The translations under genes were made by a program, and so were the position numbers. Shown here in pieces: positions 32,710-39,129 of a stretch of 39,129 bases of DNA (positions are counted from its first letter, which is position 1; every line of letters starts with the position of its first letter). This stretch comes from Peptococcaceae bacterium UBA2264 (lineage in GTDB: Bacteria; Bacillota; Desulfitobacteriia; Desulfitobacteriales; Desulfitobacteriaceae). The notes beneath the pieces were generated by a model. That model did not search any database, was not told the origin of the DNA, and saw only the letters and a program-made list of their open reading frames with translations. The stretch is taken from positions 1 through 39,129 of the forward strand of contig DDXI01000073.1 in the NCBI GenBank assembly GCA_002347475.1, written 5' to 3'.

Positions 32710-33933
32710 ATGGCCGAAGAAATGCGCCTTGTCCTGCGTAATTTAGGCAAGATTGATCCGCTGAAAATCGATGATTATCTGGCAGCTGGCGGTTTCAATT
32801 CGCTGAAAAAAGCTCTGGGTATGAATAAGTCGGATCTGATCCAGGAGATAAAGGACTCCAAACTTCGGGGCCGGGGCGGAGCCGGTTTCAACTGCGGTTC
32901 GAAGTGGAATTTCGCCGCTCAAGCTCAAGCTGACCAGAAATATGTTATCTGTAATGCCGACGAGGGTGAACCCGGTACCTATAAGGACCGCCTGATCCTG
33001 GAAAATGACCCTCATGCCCTCCTGGAAGGCATGGCCATCTGCGCCCATGCTATTGGAGCCAGCCAGGGCTTTATCTATTGCCGCGGAGAATATCCGGCAG
33101 CCGCAGAAATCCTGAAGGAGGCCATAGCTCAAGCTAAAGATAAAGGTGTCCTGGGAGACTTTGACGTGGAAGTACGTCTGGGGGCAGGCGCTTACGTCTG
33201 TGGCGAAGAAACTGCCCTTATTGAATCAATCGAAGGCAAGCCGGGTGAACCCCGCATCAAACCGCCCTTCCCGCCGGTCAGCGGCCTCTGGGGCAAACCC
33301 ACAATTGTCAACAATGTCGAGACTTTTGTGAATATCCCACTCATTTTGGAAAAGGGCGCCGCCTGGTACGCTGCAATCGGCAGCCCCTCCTATCCGGGCA
33401 CCAAGGTTCTGACCTTATCCGGTGATGTTGTCCATAAAACCTTCTTTGAGGTTCCCACCACTACCACAGTCAGGGAAGTGATCTACGGCTTAGGCGGCGG
33501 TCTGACGGCCGGCAAGCAACTGAAAGCCGTGCAAATCGGCGGTACTTCCGGGGCCTTTATCCCGGCAGACCAGCTGGATACGGCTATTGGCTTTGATGAG
33601 CTGAGTGCTATCGGGGCAGTTTTAGGCTCCGGAGCAGTATTTGTTTTAAACGAAAGCCGCGATCTGGCGGATGTGACTGCCCGGATCGCCAAGTTTTTTG
33701 CCCATGAATCCTGCGGCAAATGCACCCCCTGCCGTGAAGGCACGGCTCGGATGTCCGATATCCTAGACAAGATAAATAACGGCCAGGGCAAGGCAGCCGA
33801 TCTGGCTCTCCTGAGCAGGCTGGGCCGGGTAATGTCCTGCTCCAGCTTCTGCGGCCTGGGCCAGGCTGCGCCCTCCCCGCTGATGAGTGCCCTCAAACAT
33901 TTCCCTGCAGACTATGAAGCCAGGCTGAATTAG
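32710..33933 (+). CDS. hydB: NuoF-like flavin subunit of NAD-linked hydrogenase (short form)
   Basis: This subunit oxidises or reduces NAD(H) through FMN. The 407-residue product has the NADH site GRGGAGF (54-60), the FMN segment CNADEGEPGT (81-90), GAGAYVCGEETAL (158-170) and one [4Fe-4S] motif with C335, C338, C341 and C381. It lacks the N-terminal [2Fe-2S] domain and the C-terminal ferredoxin domain found in the longer (about 550-620 residue) HydB/HndC of well-studied bifurcating enzymes. That makes it NuoF-sized. It follows hydC by 48 bases with AGGAGG upstream. Confidence 0.94.
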   Translation: MAEEMRLVLRNLGKIDPLKIDDYLAAGGFNSLKKALGMNKSDLIQEIKDSKLRGRGGAGFNCGSKWNFAAQAQADQKYVICNADEGEPGTYKDRLILENDPHALLEGMAICAHAIGASQGFIYCRGEYPAAAEILKEAIAQAKDKGVLGDFDVEVRLGAGAYVCGEETALIESIEGKPGEPRIKPPFPPVSGLWGKPTIVNNVETFVNIPLILEKGAAWYAAIGSPSYPGTKVLTLSGDVVHKTFFEVPTTTTVREVIYGLGGGLTAGKQLKAVQIGGTSGAFIPADQLDTAIGFDELSAIGAVLGSGAVFVLNESRDLADVTARIAKFFAHESCGKCTPCREGTARMSDILDKINNGQGKAADLALLSRLGRVMSCSSFCGLGQAAPSPLMSALKHFPADYEARLN

Positions 33934-33962
33934 AGCAGGAAGAGCAAAAAGGAGTGAAATAT

Positions 33963-35687
33963 ATGCCAAATATTACGATCGACGGAATAAAAGTAGCAGT
34001 TCCCGAAGGCTCAACTATCCTGCAGGCAGCCCAAGAGGCCGGGGTCAATATCCCGACTCTGTGCCATCATCCTGACCAGTCTGTAAAGGCAAACTGCAGG
34101 ATATGTGTCTGTGAGGTAGCCGGCAGCAACCTGCTCCAGGCAGCCTGTTCCCAGCCGGCAACGGAAGGAATGAACGTTAAGACCAGAAGCCCTAAAGTGC
34201 TGGAAGCCCGCAAAACCATTCTGGAACTTATTTTAGCCAATCATCCCCAGGATTGCCTCAATTGCCTGCGCAATGAGAACTGCGAACTACAAAGCCTGGC
34301 AGCTGAGTATTGCATCAGGGATAATCCCTTCGAACTGAAAGTTAGAGGTCTGGGCAAAGACCTGTCCACCCCTGCCCTCTTCCGCGATCCGGATAAATGT
34401 GTCCTTTGCCGCCGTTGTATTGAAGCCTGCTCTGTCATTCAGACAGTTAACGCCCTGGGAATTGAGTACCGCGGCCAGAAGGCCATGGTAGTACCTACTC
34501 TGGGCAAGAATCTGATTGACAGCCCCTGTATCATGTGCGGGCAATGTATCCATGCCTGTCCGGTGGGCGCCATAGGAGAAATTGAAGAAATCGACGAACT
34601 GCTGGCTGCTATTGCCGATCCAGAAACAGTGGTTGTTACCCAGATTGCTCCTGCGGTACGCTTGGCTTTGGGCGAAGAAGTCGGAATGCCTACCGGGGAC
34701 TTGCCCATGGATGTCCTGGTGGCCGGTCTGAGGCAGATTGGCTTTGACCATGTTCTCCATACCAACTTCACCGCTGACCTGACCATCATGGAAGAAGGCC
34801 ACGAACTGCTCAAGCGTCTTAAGGAGGGCGGCAAGCTGCCCATGTTTACCTCCTGCAGCCCCGGCTGGACCAGCTTCTGTGAGACTTTCTTCCCTGACCT
34901 CCTGGATAATCTCTCTACCTGCAAATCTCCCCAGCAGATGTTCGGTGCCTTGGTCAAGACTTACTGGGCAGACAAAATGAACATCCCGGCTTCCAAGATC
35001 TTTTCGGTTTCCATTATGCCCTGTACAGCCAAGAAATACGAAGCCAGCCGTCCCGAGATGCAGAGCAGTGGTTTCCGGGATGTGGATCTGGTCTTGACCA
35101 CCAGGGAAATAGGCCGTCTCTTCCGTATGAGCGGACTGGACTTCGAGAAACTGGCACCGGCCGACTTCTCTCCCTGGATGAGTAAATACACCGGTGCAGG
35201 TGTAATCTTCGGAGCCAGCGGCGGTGTCATGGAAGCTGCCCTGCGCACTGTTTACGAAGTTGTTACAGGAGAAACCCTGGCCGATGTCAACTTTACCGCA
35301 GTCCGCGGTTTCGAGGGTATAAAAGAAGCCACTGTTAATCTGAAGGGTACTGAAGTTAAAGTAGCCATTGCCCACGGTCTCGGCAATGCCCGCAAAGTTA
35401 TGGAACAAGTCAGAGCCGGTGAATCCCCCTATCACTTTATCGAAATAATGGCCTGCCCGGGGGGCTGTATCGGCGGCGGCGGTCAACCAATAACCAAAAC
35501 AAACAAAAAACGCCTCGAACGTATCCAGGCTGTCTATGAAGAGGATCAGGCCTGCGCCGTCAGAAAATCACATCTGAATACTGAAGTGCAAGAATTATAC
35601 AAGGATTTCCTGCATGAACCCCTGGGCCATAAATCCCACGAGTTACTGCATACCCACTACCAGGCCAAGGATAAGAAGTTCCTGTAA
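33963..35687 (+). CDS. hydA: [FeFe]-hydrogenase catalytic subunit
   Basis: This subunit makes or uses H2. The 574-residue product has an N-terminal [2Fe-2S] domain (C34, C45, C48, C62), a His-Cys [4Fe-4S] site (H94, C98, C101, C107), two ferredoxin clusters (C146/149/152/156 and C189/192/195/199) and the H-cluster domain. The L2 motif MPCTAKKYE and L3 motif EIMACPGGCIGGGGQP are canonical. L1 reads TSCSPGW at 296-302, with Ser299 where TSCCP has its second Cys. The C-terminus contains the fused small-subunit region. The ATG at 33963 has AAGGAG eight bases upstream; an earlier GTG sits on that site. It ends the hydCBA operon. Confidence 0.96.
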   Translation: MPNITIDGIKVAVPEGSTILQAAQEAGVNIPTLCHHPDQSVKANCRICVCEVAGSNLLQAACSQPATEGMNVKTRSPKVLEARKTILELILANHPQDCLNCLRNENCELQSLAAEYCIRDNPFELKVRGLGKDLSTPALFRDPDKCVLCRRCIEACSVIQTVNALGIEYRGQKAMVVPTLGKNLIDSPCIMCGQCIHACPVGAIGEIEEIDELLAAIADPETVVVTQIAPAVRLALGEEVGMPTGDLPMDVLVAGLRQIGFDHVLHTNFTADLTIMEEGHELLKRLKEGGKLPMFTSCSPGWTSFCETFFPDLLDNLSTCKSPQQMFGALVKTYWADKMNIPASKIFSVSIMPCTAKKYEASRPEMQSSGFRDVDLVLTTREIGRLFRMSGLDFEKLAPADFSPWMSKYTGAGVIFGASGGVMEAALRTVYEVVTGETLADVNFTAVRGFEGIKEATVNLKGTEVKVAIAHGLGNARKVMEQVRAGESPYHFIEIMACPGGCIGGGGQPITKTNKKRLERIQAVYEEDQACAVRKSHLNTEVQELYKDFLHEPLGHKSHELLHTHYQAKDKKFL

Positions 35688-35722
35688 TGAACTTGGTTTA
35701 AGTAAATTATTCTAAGAAAATT

Positions 35723-35784
35723 ATTATGATACTATGTTTGCGGAAAGGTCTCTGCGGGCTGATACGCGAACACAGTACCATAAT
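35723..35784. repeat. Long imperfect inverted repeat after hydA
   Basis: Arms 35723-35742 and 35765-35784 match at 17 of 20 positions around a 22-base loop. On the minus strand two of the three mismatches become G-U pairs; on the plus strand one does. No U-run follows directly. It lies 36 bases after the hydA stop. Confidence 0.65.
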
Positions 35785-35964
35785 ATTGCCGCTTATCAAA
35801 AACCGGAATATTACAAATTAATATTGTTGCCACCCTGACAATAAGGTAAGTACTGAGTTAGAGGGGATCAAACAAGCAATATCATACGGGCAATTAATCT
35901 TGTGAAACATTTTACAAATACATCAGATGGGCCCTGTGTGCTATGTGATTTTATACCTTTAACC

Positions 35965-35998
35965 GCTTACTTTATGCCTAGGCAAAGTAAGCTTTTTT
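35965..35998 (+). terminator. Intrinsic terminator upstream of the TM1266-like gene
   Basis: GCTTACTTT (35965-35973) and AAAGTAAGC (35984-35992) form a perfect 9-bp stem whose 10-base loop contains GCCTAGGC, followed by six T. It lies 278 bases after the hydA stop and 128 bases before the TM1266-like gene. The 439-base gap around it has no supported gene; it may hold a long 3' end, a small RNA or an attenuated leader. Confidence 0.88.
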
Positions 35999-36126
35999 AC
36001 TGTTTACTTTCTTCTTCACTGCAGATATTTTGCTGCAATTTTCAGGGGTATTTGAAGAACTTTCCCTATTATAAAGAGATATTCAGGGATATTCTATGAG
36101 CAAATGATTATTGAAGGTGATCAGAT

Positions 36127-36414
36127 ATGAACCAAAAACGCTTAGGTGTAGTTGGCATAGTGATTGGAAACCCCAGCCAGGCAGTTCCCCAGGTTAATCA
36201 GATTTTAAGCGAGCATGCCCACCTGATCATCGGACGTATGGGCCTGCCTCGCCCGGACCGTGATTTGGCTGTCATAGCTTTGATCATCGATGGCGATACA
36301 GATGAGGTAGGCTCTCTGACCGGAAAACTGGGCACTATTCCCCAGGTAACAGTAAAAAGTGCTCTGACTAAGCAAAAAAATAAATCAAGGAAAAGGTTTA
36401 CGGACGCCGGATAG
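36127..36414 (+). CDS. TM1266-family ACT-like protein of the hydrogenase system
   Basis: The first 80 residues (KRLGVVGIVIGNPSQAVPQVNQILSEHAHLIIGRMGLPRPDRDLAVIALIIDGDTDEVGSLTGKLGTIPQVTVKSAL) match the small ACT-like TM1266 family, which typically sits beside the [FeFe]-hydrogenase maturases and is annotated as a putative regulator. AAGGTGAT precedes the ATG. The last 14 residues (QKNKSRKRFTDAG) are outside the family and run, in another frame, over the truncated hydG, so the natural 3' end was probably replaced by a deletion joining the two genes. The core domain looks complete. Confidence 0.82.
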   Translation: MNQKRLGVVGIVIGNPSQAVPQVNQILSEHAHLIIGRMGLPRPDRDLAVIALIIDGDTDEVGSLTGKLGTIPQVTVKSALTKQKNKSRKRFTDAG

Positions 36415-37328
36415 TCACCTTTGCTCCCTTATATCTCAGTAATCATTGTGTCAATAGCTGTGTCTACTGCGATTTCCGGCAAGAGAATGAGAAGAGCAGC
36501 CGGCAGCAGCTAACCACTGAAGAACTGCAGGCAGAAATAAGGGTTCTGGTCAGCAAAGGGCACAAACGTCTGGTAATGGTCTATGGTGAACACCAGCTAT
36601 CAGGAGTTGACTATATTGCCGAAACTCTTAAAACAGCCTATAGTACCAAAGTCGGCAATGGAGAGATACGCCGCGTCAATGTCAATGCTGCCCCTTTGTC
36701 TGTTGAAGACCTCCGGATTTTGAAAGAGGTTGGAATCGGAACCTTCCAGGTCTTCCAGGAAACCTATCACCATCAGACTTATCAGAAAATGCACCCGCGC
36801 GGCCTAAAGGCGAACTACGGCTGGCGTCTCTATGCCCAGCACCGGGCCCAGGAAGCAGGAGTCGACGATGTGGGTATCGGGGCTCTCTTCGGCCTTTATG
36901 ACTGGAAATTCGAAGTAATGGGTCTCTTGGCCCACACCATCGATTTGGAAAAGAAATTCGGCGGAACCGGGCCGCATACCATTTCCTTCCCCCGCCTGGA
37001 ACCGGCACTCAATACTCCTTTTGCGGAAAAAAGCCCGTTTCGGATTGACAATAAAACCTTCAAGAAAATAGTCACTGTTATCCGCCTCTCAGTTCCCTAT
37101 ACCGGTATGATTTTAACTGCCCGGGAAAATCCTGAAGTACGCCGGGAGATAATCCCCTTGGGCATCAGTCAGATCGACGCCGGTTCTGCTATCGGCATCG
37201 GCGGTTATGCCCGAAATGCCCGGGATTACAGCCGCGAGCAGTTCCTCCTGGGTGATAACCGCAGCCTGGATGAAATAATTCAGGACTTGGCTGTGATGGG
37301 CAAGATTACCTCTTTCTGTACCGCAGCG
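36384..37328 (+). pseudogene. hydG: HydG remnant lacking both ends
   Basis: HydG is the radical SAM tyrosine lyase that makes CO and cyanide for the H-cluster. The frame after a TAA at 36381 reads IKEKVYGRRIVTFAPLYLSNHC and has the radical SAM cysteines CVNSCVYC, then a long well-conserved barrel (GEIRRVNVNAAPLSVEDL, QVFQETYHHQTYQKMHP, GPHTISFPRLEPAL, SVPYTGMIL, SLDEIIQDLAVMG) up to SFCTA. The first 75-85 residues of a normal HydG are absent, and no ATG, GTG or TTG precedes the cysteine motif; the first ATG is 36576, after it. After SFCTA the sequence leaves HydG, so the C-terminal iron-sulfur site (CTAC and following) is lost. It cannot encode a complete HydG. Confidence 0.85.
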
Positions 37329-37332
37329 GTAA

Positions 37333-37704
37333 CCTGCGGAAACAAATTTCATAGCCGAGACCATCCAGGCTATCAAGGAACAAAGCCGCGCCCTGGATAC
37401 CAAAGGTCAGGGCCTGGGCATAACCCTGAGTATGGGAGAACTAAGTTATGCGCAGTATAAAAAGCTTTGGGAAGCCGGGGCCCATCGTTATCTTCTGCGC
37501 ATTGAAACCACAGACCCGAAGCTTTTTCAGAGGCTGCATCCACCCCGCCAAAGTTATCCCAAGCGCCTGGAATGTCTGACAGCCCTGAAAGACATTGGCT
37601 TTCAGGTAGGAAGTGGGGTCATGATAGGGCTTCCCGGGCAGAATTTTGAACATCTGGCTCAGGACCTGAAATTCTTCGTGGAGCAGGATATTGATATGGA
37701 ATAA
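37333..37704 (+). pseudogene. hydE: HydE remnant (middle part only)
   Basis: HydE is the second radical SAM maturase of [FeFe]-hydrogenase. After a TAA at 37330, a different frame from hydG reads TNFIAETIQAIKEQ and then GITLSMGELSYAQYKKLWEAGAHRYLLRIETTDPKLFQRLHP, ending GVMIGLPGQNFEHLAQDLKFFVEQDIDM before a stop. That is about 120 residues from the middle of HydE. The N-terminal radical SAM CxxxCxxC region and the whole C-terminal half (from the usual VGIGPFIPHPDTPL) are absent. The junction with the hydG remnant is near 37326-37340. A 12-bp perfect hairpin begins at the stop codon. Confidence 0.85.
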
Positions 37705-37732
37705 ACCGGAGATTAAGCTGATCTCCGGTTTA
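37702..37732. terminator. Perfect hairpin at the end of the hydE remnant
   Basis: TAAACCGGAGAT (37702-37713, beginning with the stop codon) and its exact complement (37721-37732) form a 12-bp stem with a 7-base loop. It is followed by GGGGGA rather than a U-run, so termination is likely but not certain. Confidence 0.65.
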
Positions 37733-37859
37733 GGGGGAATTTGGATTTGAGACGAAATTTATCAGCAGGTGTTTTTTGACAAAGATCACTCACCAGCAGT
37801 AGAATCGTAAGTGAAATGTGACATTATGAAATAATTATAAGCCGGGGGAGGCAGGAAAT

Positions 37860-38111
37860 ATGGGCAAAAAGGAATTGCTGCAACAAATATATGCGGCACT
37901 ATCCGCGGACGAGGAAATAAAAGAAGTTCTGATAAAATTTCTGAACGGGAACGAAATCAGGTTTGATTTGGAAAATGAATATACAGAAATGGTTCAGCCG
38001 GCAAACGATGATGAGGATGAAGATGAGGATTATGAGGATTATATAGAAAAAGCAGCAGTACAAATAGAAACTGATGAGAACAACGAGGACGATGAGGATG
38101 ATGAGGATTAG
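37860..38111 (+). CDS. Small protein of unknown function with acidic tail
   Basis: I do not recognise this 83-residue protein. A strong GGGGGAGG site eight bases before the ATG supports translation. Residues 1-42 look like a small helical/strand domain (GKKELLQQIYAALSADEEIKEVLIKFLNGNEIRFDLE). Residues about 49-83 are dominated by Asp and Glu (DDEDEDEDYEDY and NNEDDEDDED), encoded by near-repeats of GATGAGGAT. No membrane segment or cysteine is present. It stands alone between the maturase remnants and the second alcohol dehydrogenase. A weak hairpin (38139-38159) follows it. Confidence 0.7.
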   Translation: MGKKELLQQIYAALSADEEIKEVLIKFLNGNEIRFDLENEYTEMVQPANDDEDEDEDYEDYIEKAAVQIETDENNEDDEDDED

Positions 38112-38635
38112 AAGGTAAATAAAAACACCCGAATACTTGGACTTTATCACTAAAGTTCCAGTACCCAGGTAAAGAGGAGTATCTTAATAAAACACTTGGA
38201 CATTTTGAAATTAAGTATTTGAAATATATTTCAAATCAGCATATATTCATAATATTCAAAAAAATCTATTGACTGTTAAAGATGAACTGTGTTATCTTAA
38301 TACAAAGATTATGTGAGATAGTCAGATAACTCAAACTAAACCTTTAACTCTATGCATTTTACTCATAGTTAAAGGCATGACTCGTATACTAAACATTATG
38401 CTTTTCTTTTGTAACCTTTTTTGACTCTTTTTCCCTTTTATCGCGCTACTAACCCAATTTCTTGGCTCTATATCCAGCGCTTGTGAAATATTATTCTTTT
38501 AATAATCACATTGTACACTATTTCTCAAACTTTGTACAGTTTTTTTTTGACCAGCAGAAAAATCAAGAGTCAGCAAAATGGTAATATACCATCTGATATA
38601 AATATTACCAAATTAAAAAACAGGAGGATAAATAT
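38112..38635 (+). promoter_or_regulatory. Regulatory gap upstream of the second alcohol dehydrogenase
   Basis: No gene is supported. Features seen: a perfect 20-bp palindrome ATTTGAAATATATTTCAAAT (38217-38236); a candidate promoter TTGACT (38269-38274), 18 bases, TATCTT (38293-38298); an inverted repeat CCTTTAACT/AGTTAAAGG (38341-38349 and 38367-38375) within the would-be leader of about 330 bases; and TTGTGAAATATT (38481-38492), sharing an 8-mer with the other redox operons. Except for the last 8-mer it has no obvious similarity to the region before copy 1. Confidence 0.5.
38217..38236. promoter_or_regulatory. Perfect 20-bp palindrome upstream of the candidate promoter
   Basis: ATTTGAAATA is followed directly by its exact complement. 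It ends 32 bases before the candidate -35 box, a normal place for an activator site. No regulator is identified. Confidence 0.6.
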
Positions 38636-39129
38636 ATGACAATGAAGGCATTAGTTTTTCATGGACCAAATGATATCCGGATCGAAAGAGTACCCAAACC
38701 TGTTGCTGGCCCTGGTGAAGCGATTATCAAAGTTACTCTGACTACCATCTGCGGCACTGATATCCACATTCTTTCAGGCGGTTATCCTGTCAAACCCGGA
38801 CTGATCATCGGTCATGAGTTTGTCGGTGTTATTGACTCCCTGGGTGCGGGTGTTACTGGCATTAACCCTGGCGACCGGGTTGCTATCGGCGCAATTACCC
38901 CCTGCGGCACATGCTTCTATTGCCAAAGTGGTGCTCCTGCTCAATGCGGCGGTTTAATAGGCGGCTGGAAATTTGGCAATACTATTGATGGTGCCCAGGC
39001 AGAATATATTAAAGTACCTTATGCTCAATACAATATAGCTAAAATCCCTGATGAACTGACAGACGAACAAGTCCTGTTTGTCGGCGACATTATGACTACC
39101 GGTTTTTCGGCCTCGGACAGCGCCAAGGT
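38636..39129 (+). CDS. Zinc-dependent alcohol dehydrogenase (copy 2, cut by window edge)
   Basis: The frame runs off the right edge after about 164 residues. It is the same enzyme as the gene at 30683. Over the shared part I count nine substitutions, mostly conservative, plus one missing residue at position 2 or 3, about 94-95 percent identity. The zinc ligands (first Cys in TTICGTD, HE, the four-Cys cluster, GDIM) are all kept. AGGAGG lies eight bases before the ATG. Its upstream region differs from that of copy 1, so the two are likely regulated separately. Confidence 0.9.
   Translation, partial: MTMKALVFHGPNDIRIERVPKPVAGPGEAIIKVTLTTICGTDIHILSGGYPVKPGLIIGHEFVGVIDSLGAGVTGINPGDRVAIGAITPCGTCFYCQSGAPAQCGGLIGGWKFGNTIDGAQAEYIKVPYAQYNIAKIPDELTDEQVLFVGDIMTTGFSASDSAK

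Noticed and set aside
34287..35486. A 399-residue open frame antisense to hydA
   Set aside because: It lies wholly opposite a strongly conserved hydrogenase gene, has no ribosome site or recognisable domain, and is explained by the codon bias of hydA.
35902..36099. A 65-residue open frame in the gap after hydA
   Set aside because: It starts at a GTG without a ribosome site and runs straight through a textbook intrinsic terminator, so it is not a likely gene.
36373..36390. Programmed -1 frameshift joining the TM1266-like gene to hydG at A-AAA-AAT
   Set aside because: The slippery heptamer exists, but the -1 frame hits TAA at 36381 immediately afterwards, so no fusion would be made; a deletion explains the join better.
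37899..38150. Hydrophobic 83-residue frame opposite the acidic protein
   Set aside because: It is the antisense of GAT/GAG repeats, which read as Ile/Leu runs; it has no ribosome site.

Overview
The window looks like chromosomal DNA of a flagellated, anaerobic, low-to-mid GC Gram-positive of the Clostridia, probably of the Peptococcaceae/Dehalobacterium type. This is inferred from gene content, not from a marker gene. The evidence is the Firmicutes flagellar gene order with FliY, SwrD/FlbD and a FliW-CsrA pair, strong AGGAGG-type ribosome sites with frequent GTG and TTG starts, and an NAD-linked [FeFe]-hydrogenase. No tRNA, rRNA, CRISPR array, insertion sequence or prophage was recognised.

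Region 1 (1-12929, minus strand) is one tightly packed early/middle flagellar operon. Reading from flgC it runs flgC-fliE-fliF-fliG-fliH-fliI-fliJ-flbD-fliL-fliM-fliY-fliO-fliP-fliQ-fliR-flhB-flhA, and flhA runs off the left edge. It encodes the MS ring, C ring, export ATPase and export gate. Many genes overlap by a few bases. The usual neighbours flgB, fliK, flgD, flgE and cheY are not in the locus.

Region 2 (13171-21736, minus strand) holds late filament genes: flgM, flgN, flgK, flgL, fliW, csrA, flagellin, flaG, fliD, fliS and a FliT-like gene. A perfect hairpin terminator at 13171-13215 separates it from region 1. The flagellin leader carries a hairpin with AGGA in its loop, 26 nt before the start codon. 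It matches a CsrA site, so a FliW-CsrA-flagellin feedback loop can be read directly from the DNA.

Region 3 (21831-24284, plus strand) is a divergent motA-motB-DUF327 unit behind a good sigma-28 promoter. It ends at a hairpin shared with the convergent class I aldolase gene.

Region 4 (24308-30220) is a mixed housekeeping stretch: a class I fructose-bisphosphate aldolase, a Nudix hydrolase, a PAS-GGDEF-EAL protein with damaged GGDEF and altered EAL motifs, a metallo-beta-lactamase-fold protein, and serC with a clear sigma-A promoter.

Region 5 (30221-39129, plus strand) is redox metabolism. Two nearly identical zinc alcohol dehydrogenases, the second cut by the right edge, flank an NAD-linked hydrogenase operon (NuoE-like, NuoF-like and catalytic subunits). 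A TM1266-type ACT-like gene follows, and then broken remnants of the maturases HydG and HydE joined by apparent deletions. Copies of TTGTGAAA/TTTCACAA lie upstream of both alcohol dehydrogenases and the hydrogenase operon and may be sites for a redox regulator such as Rex.
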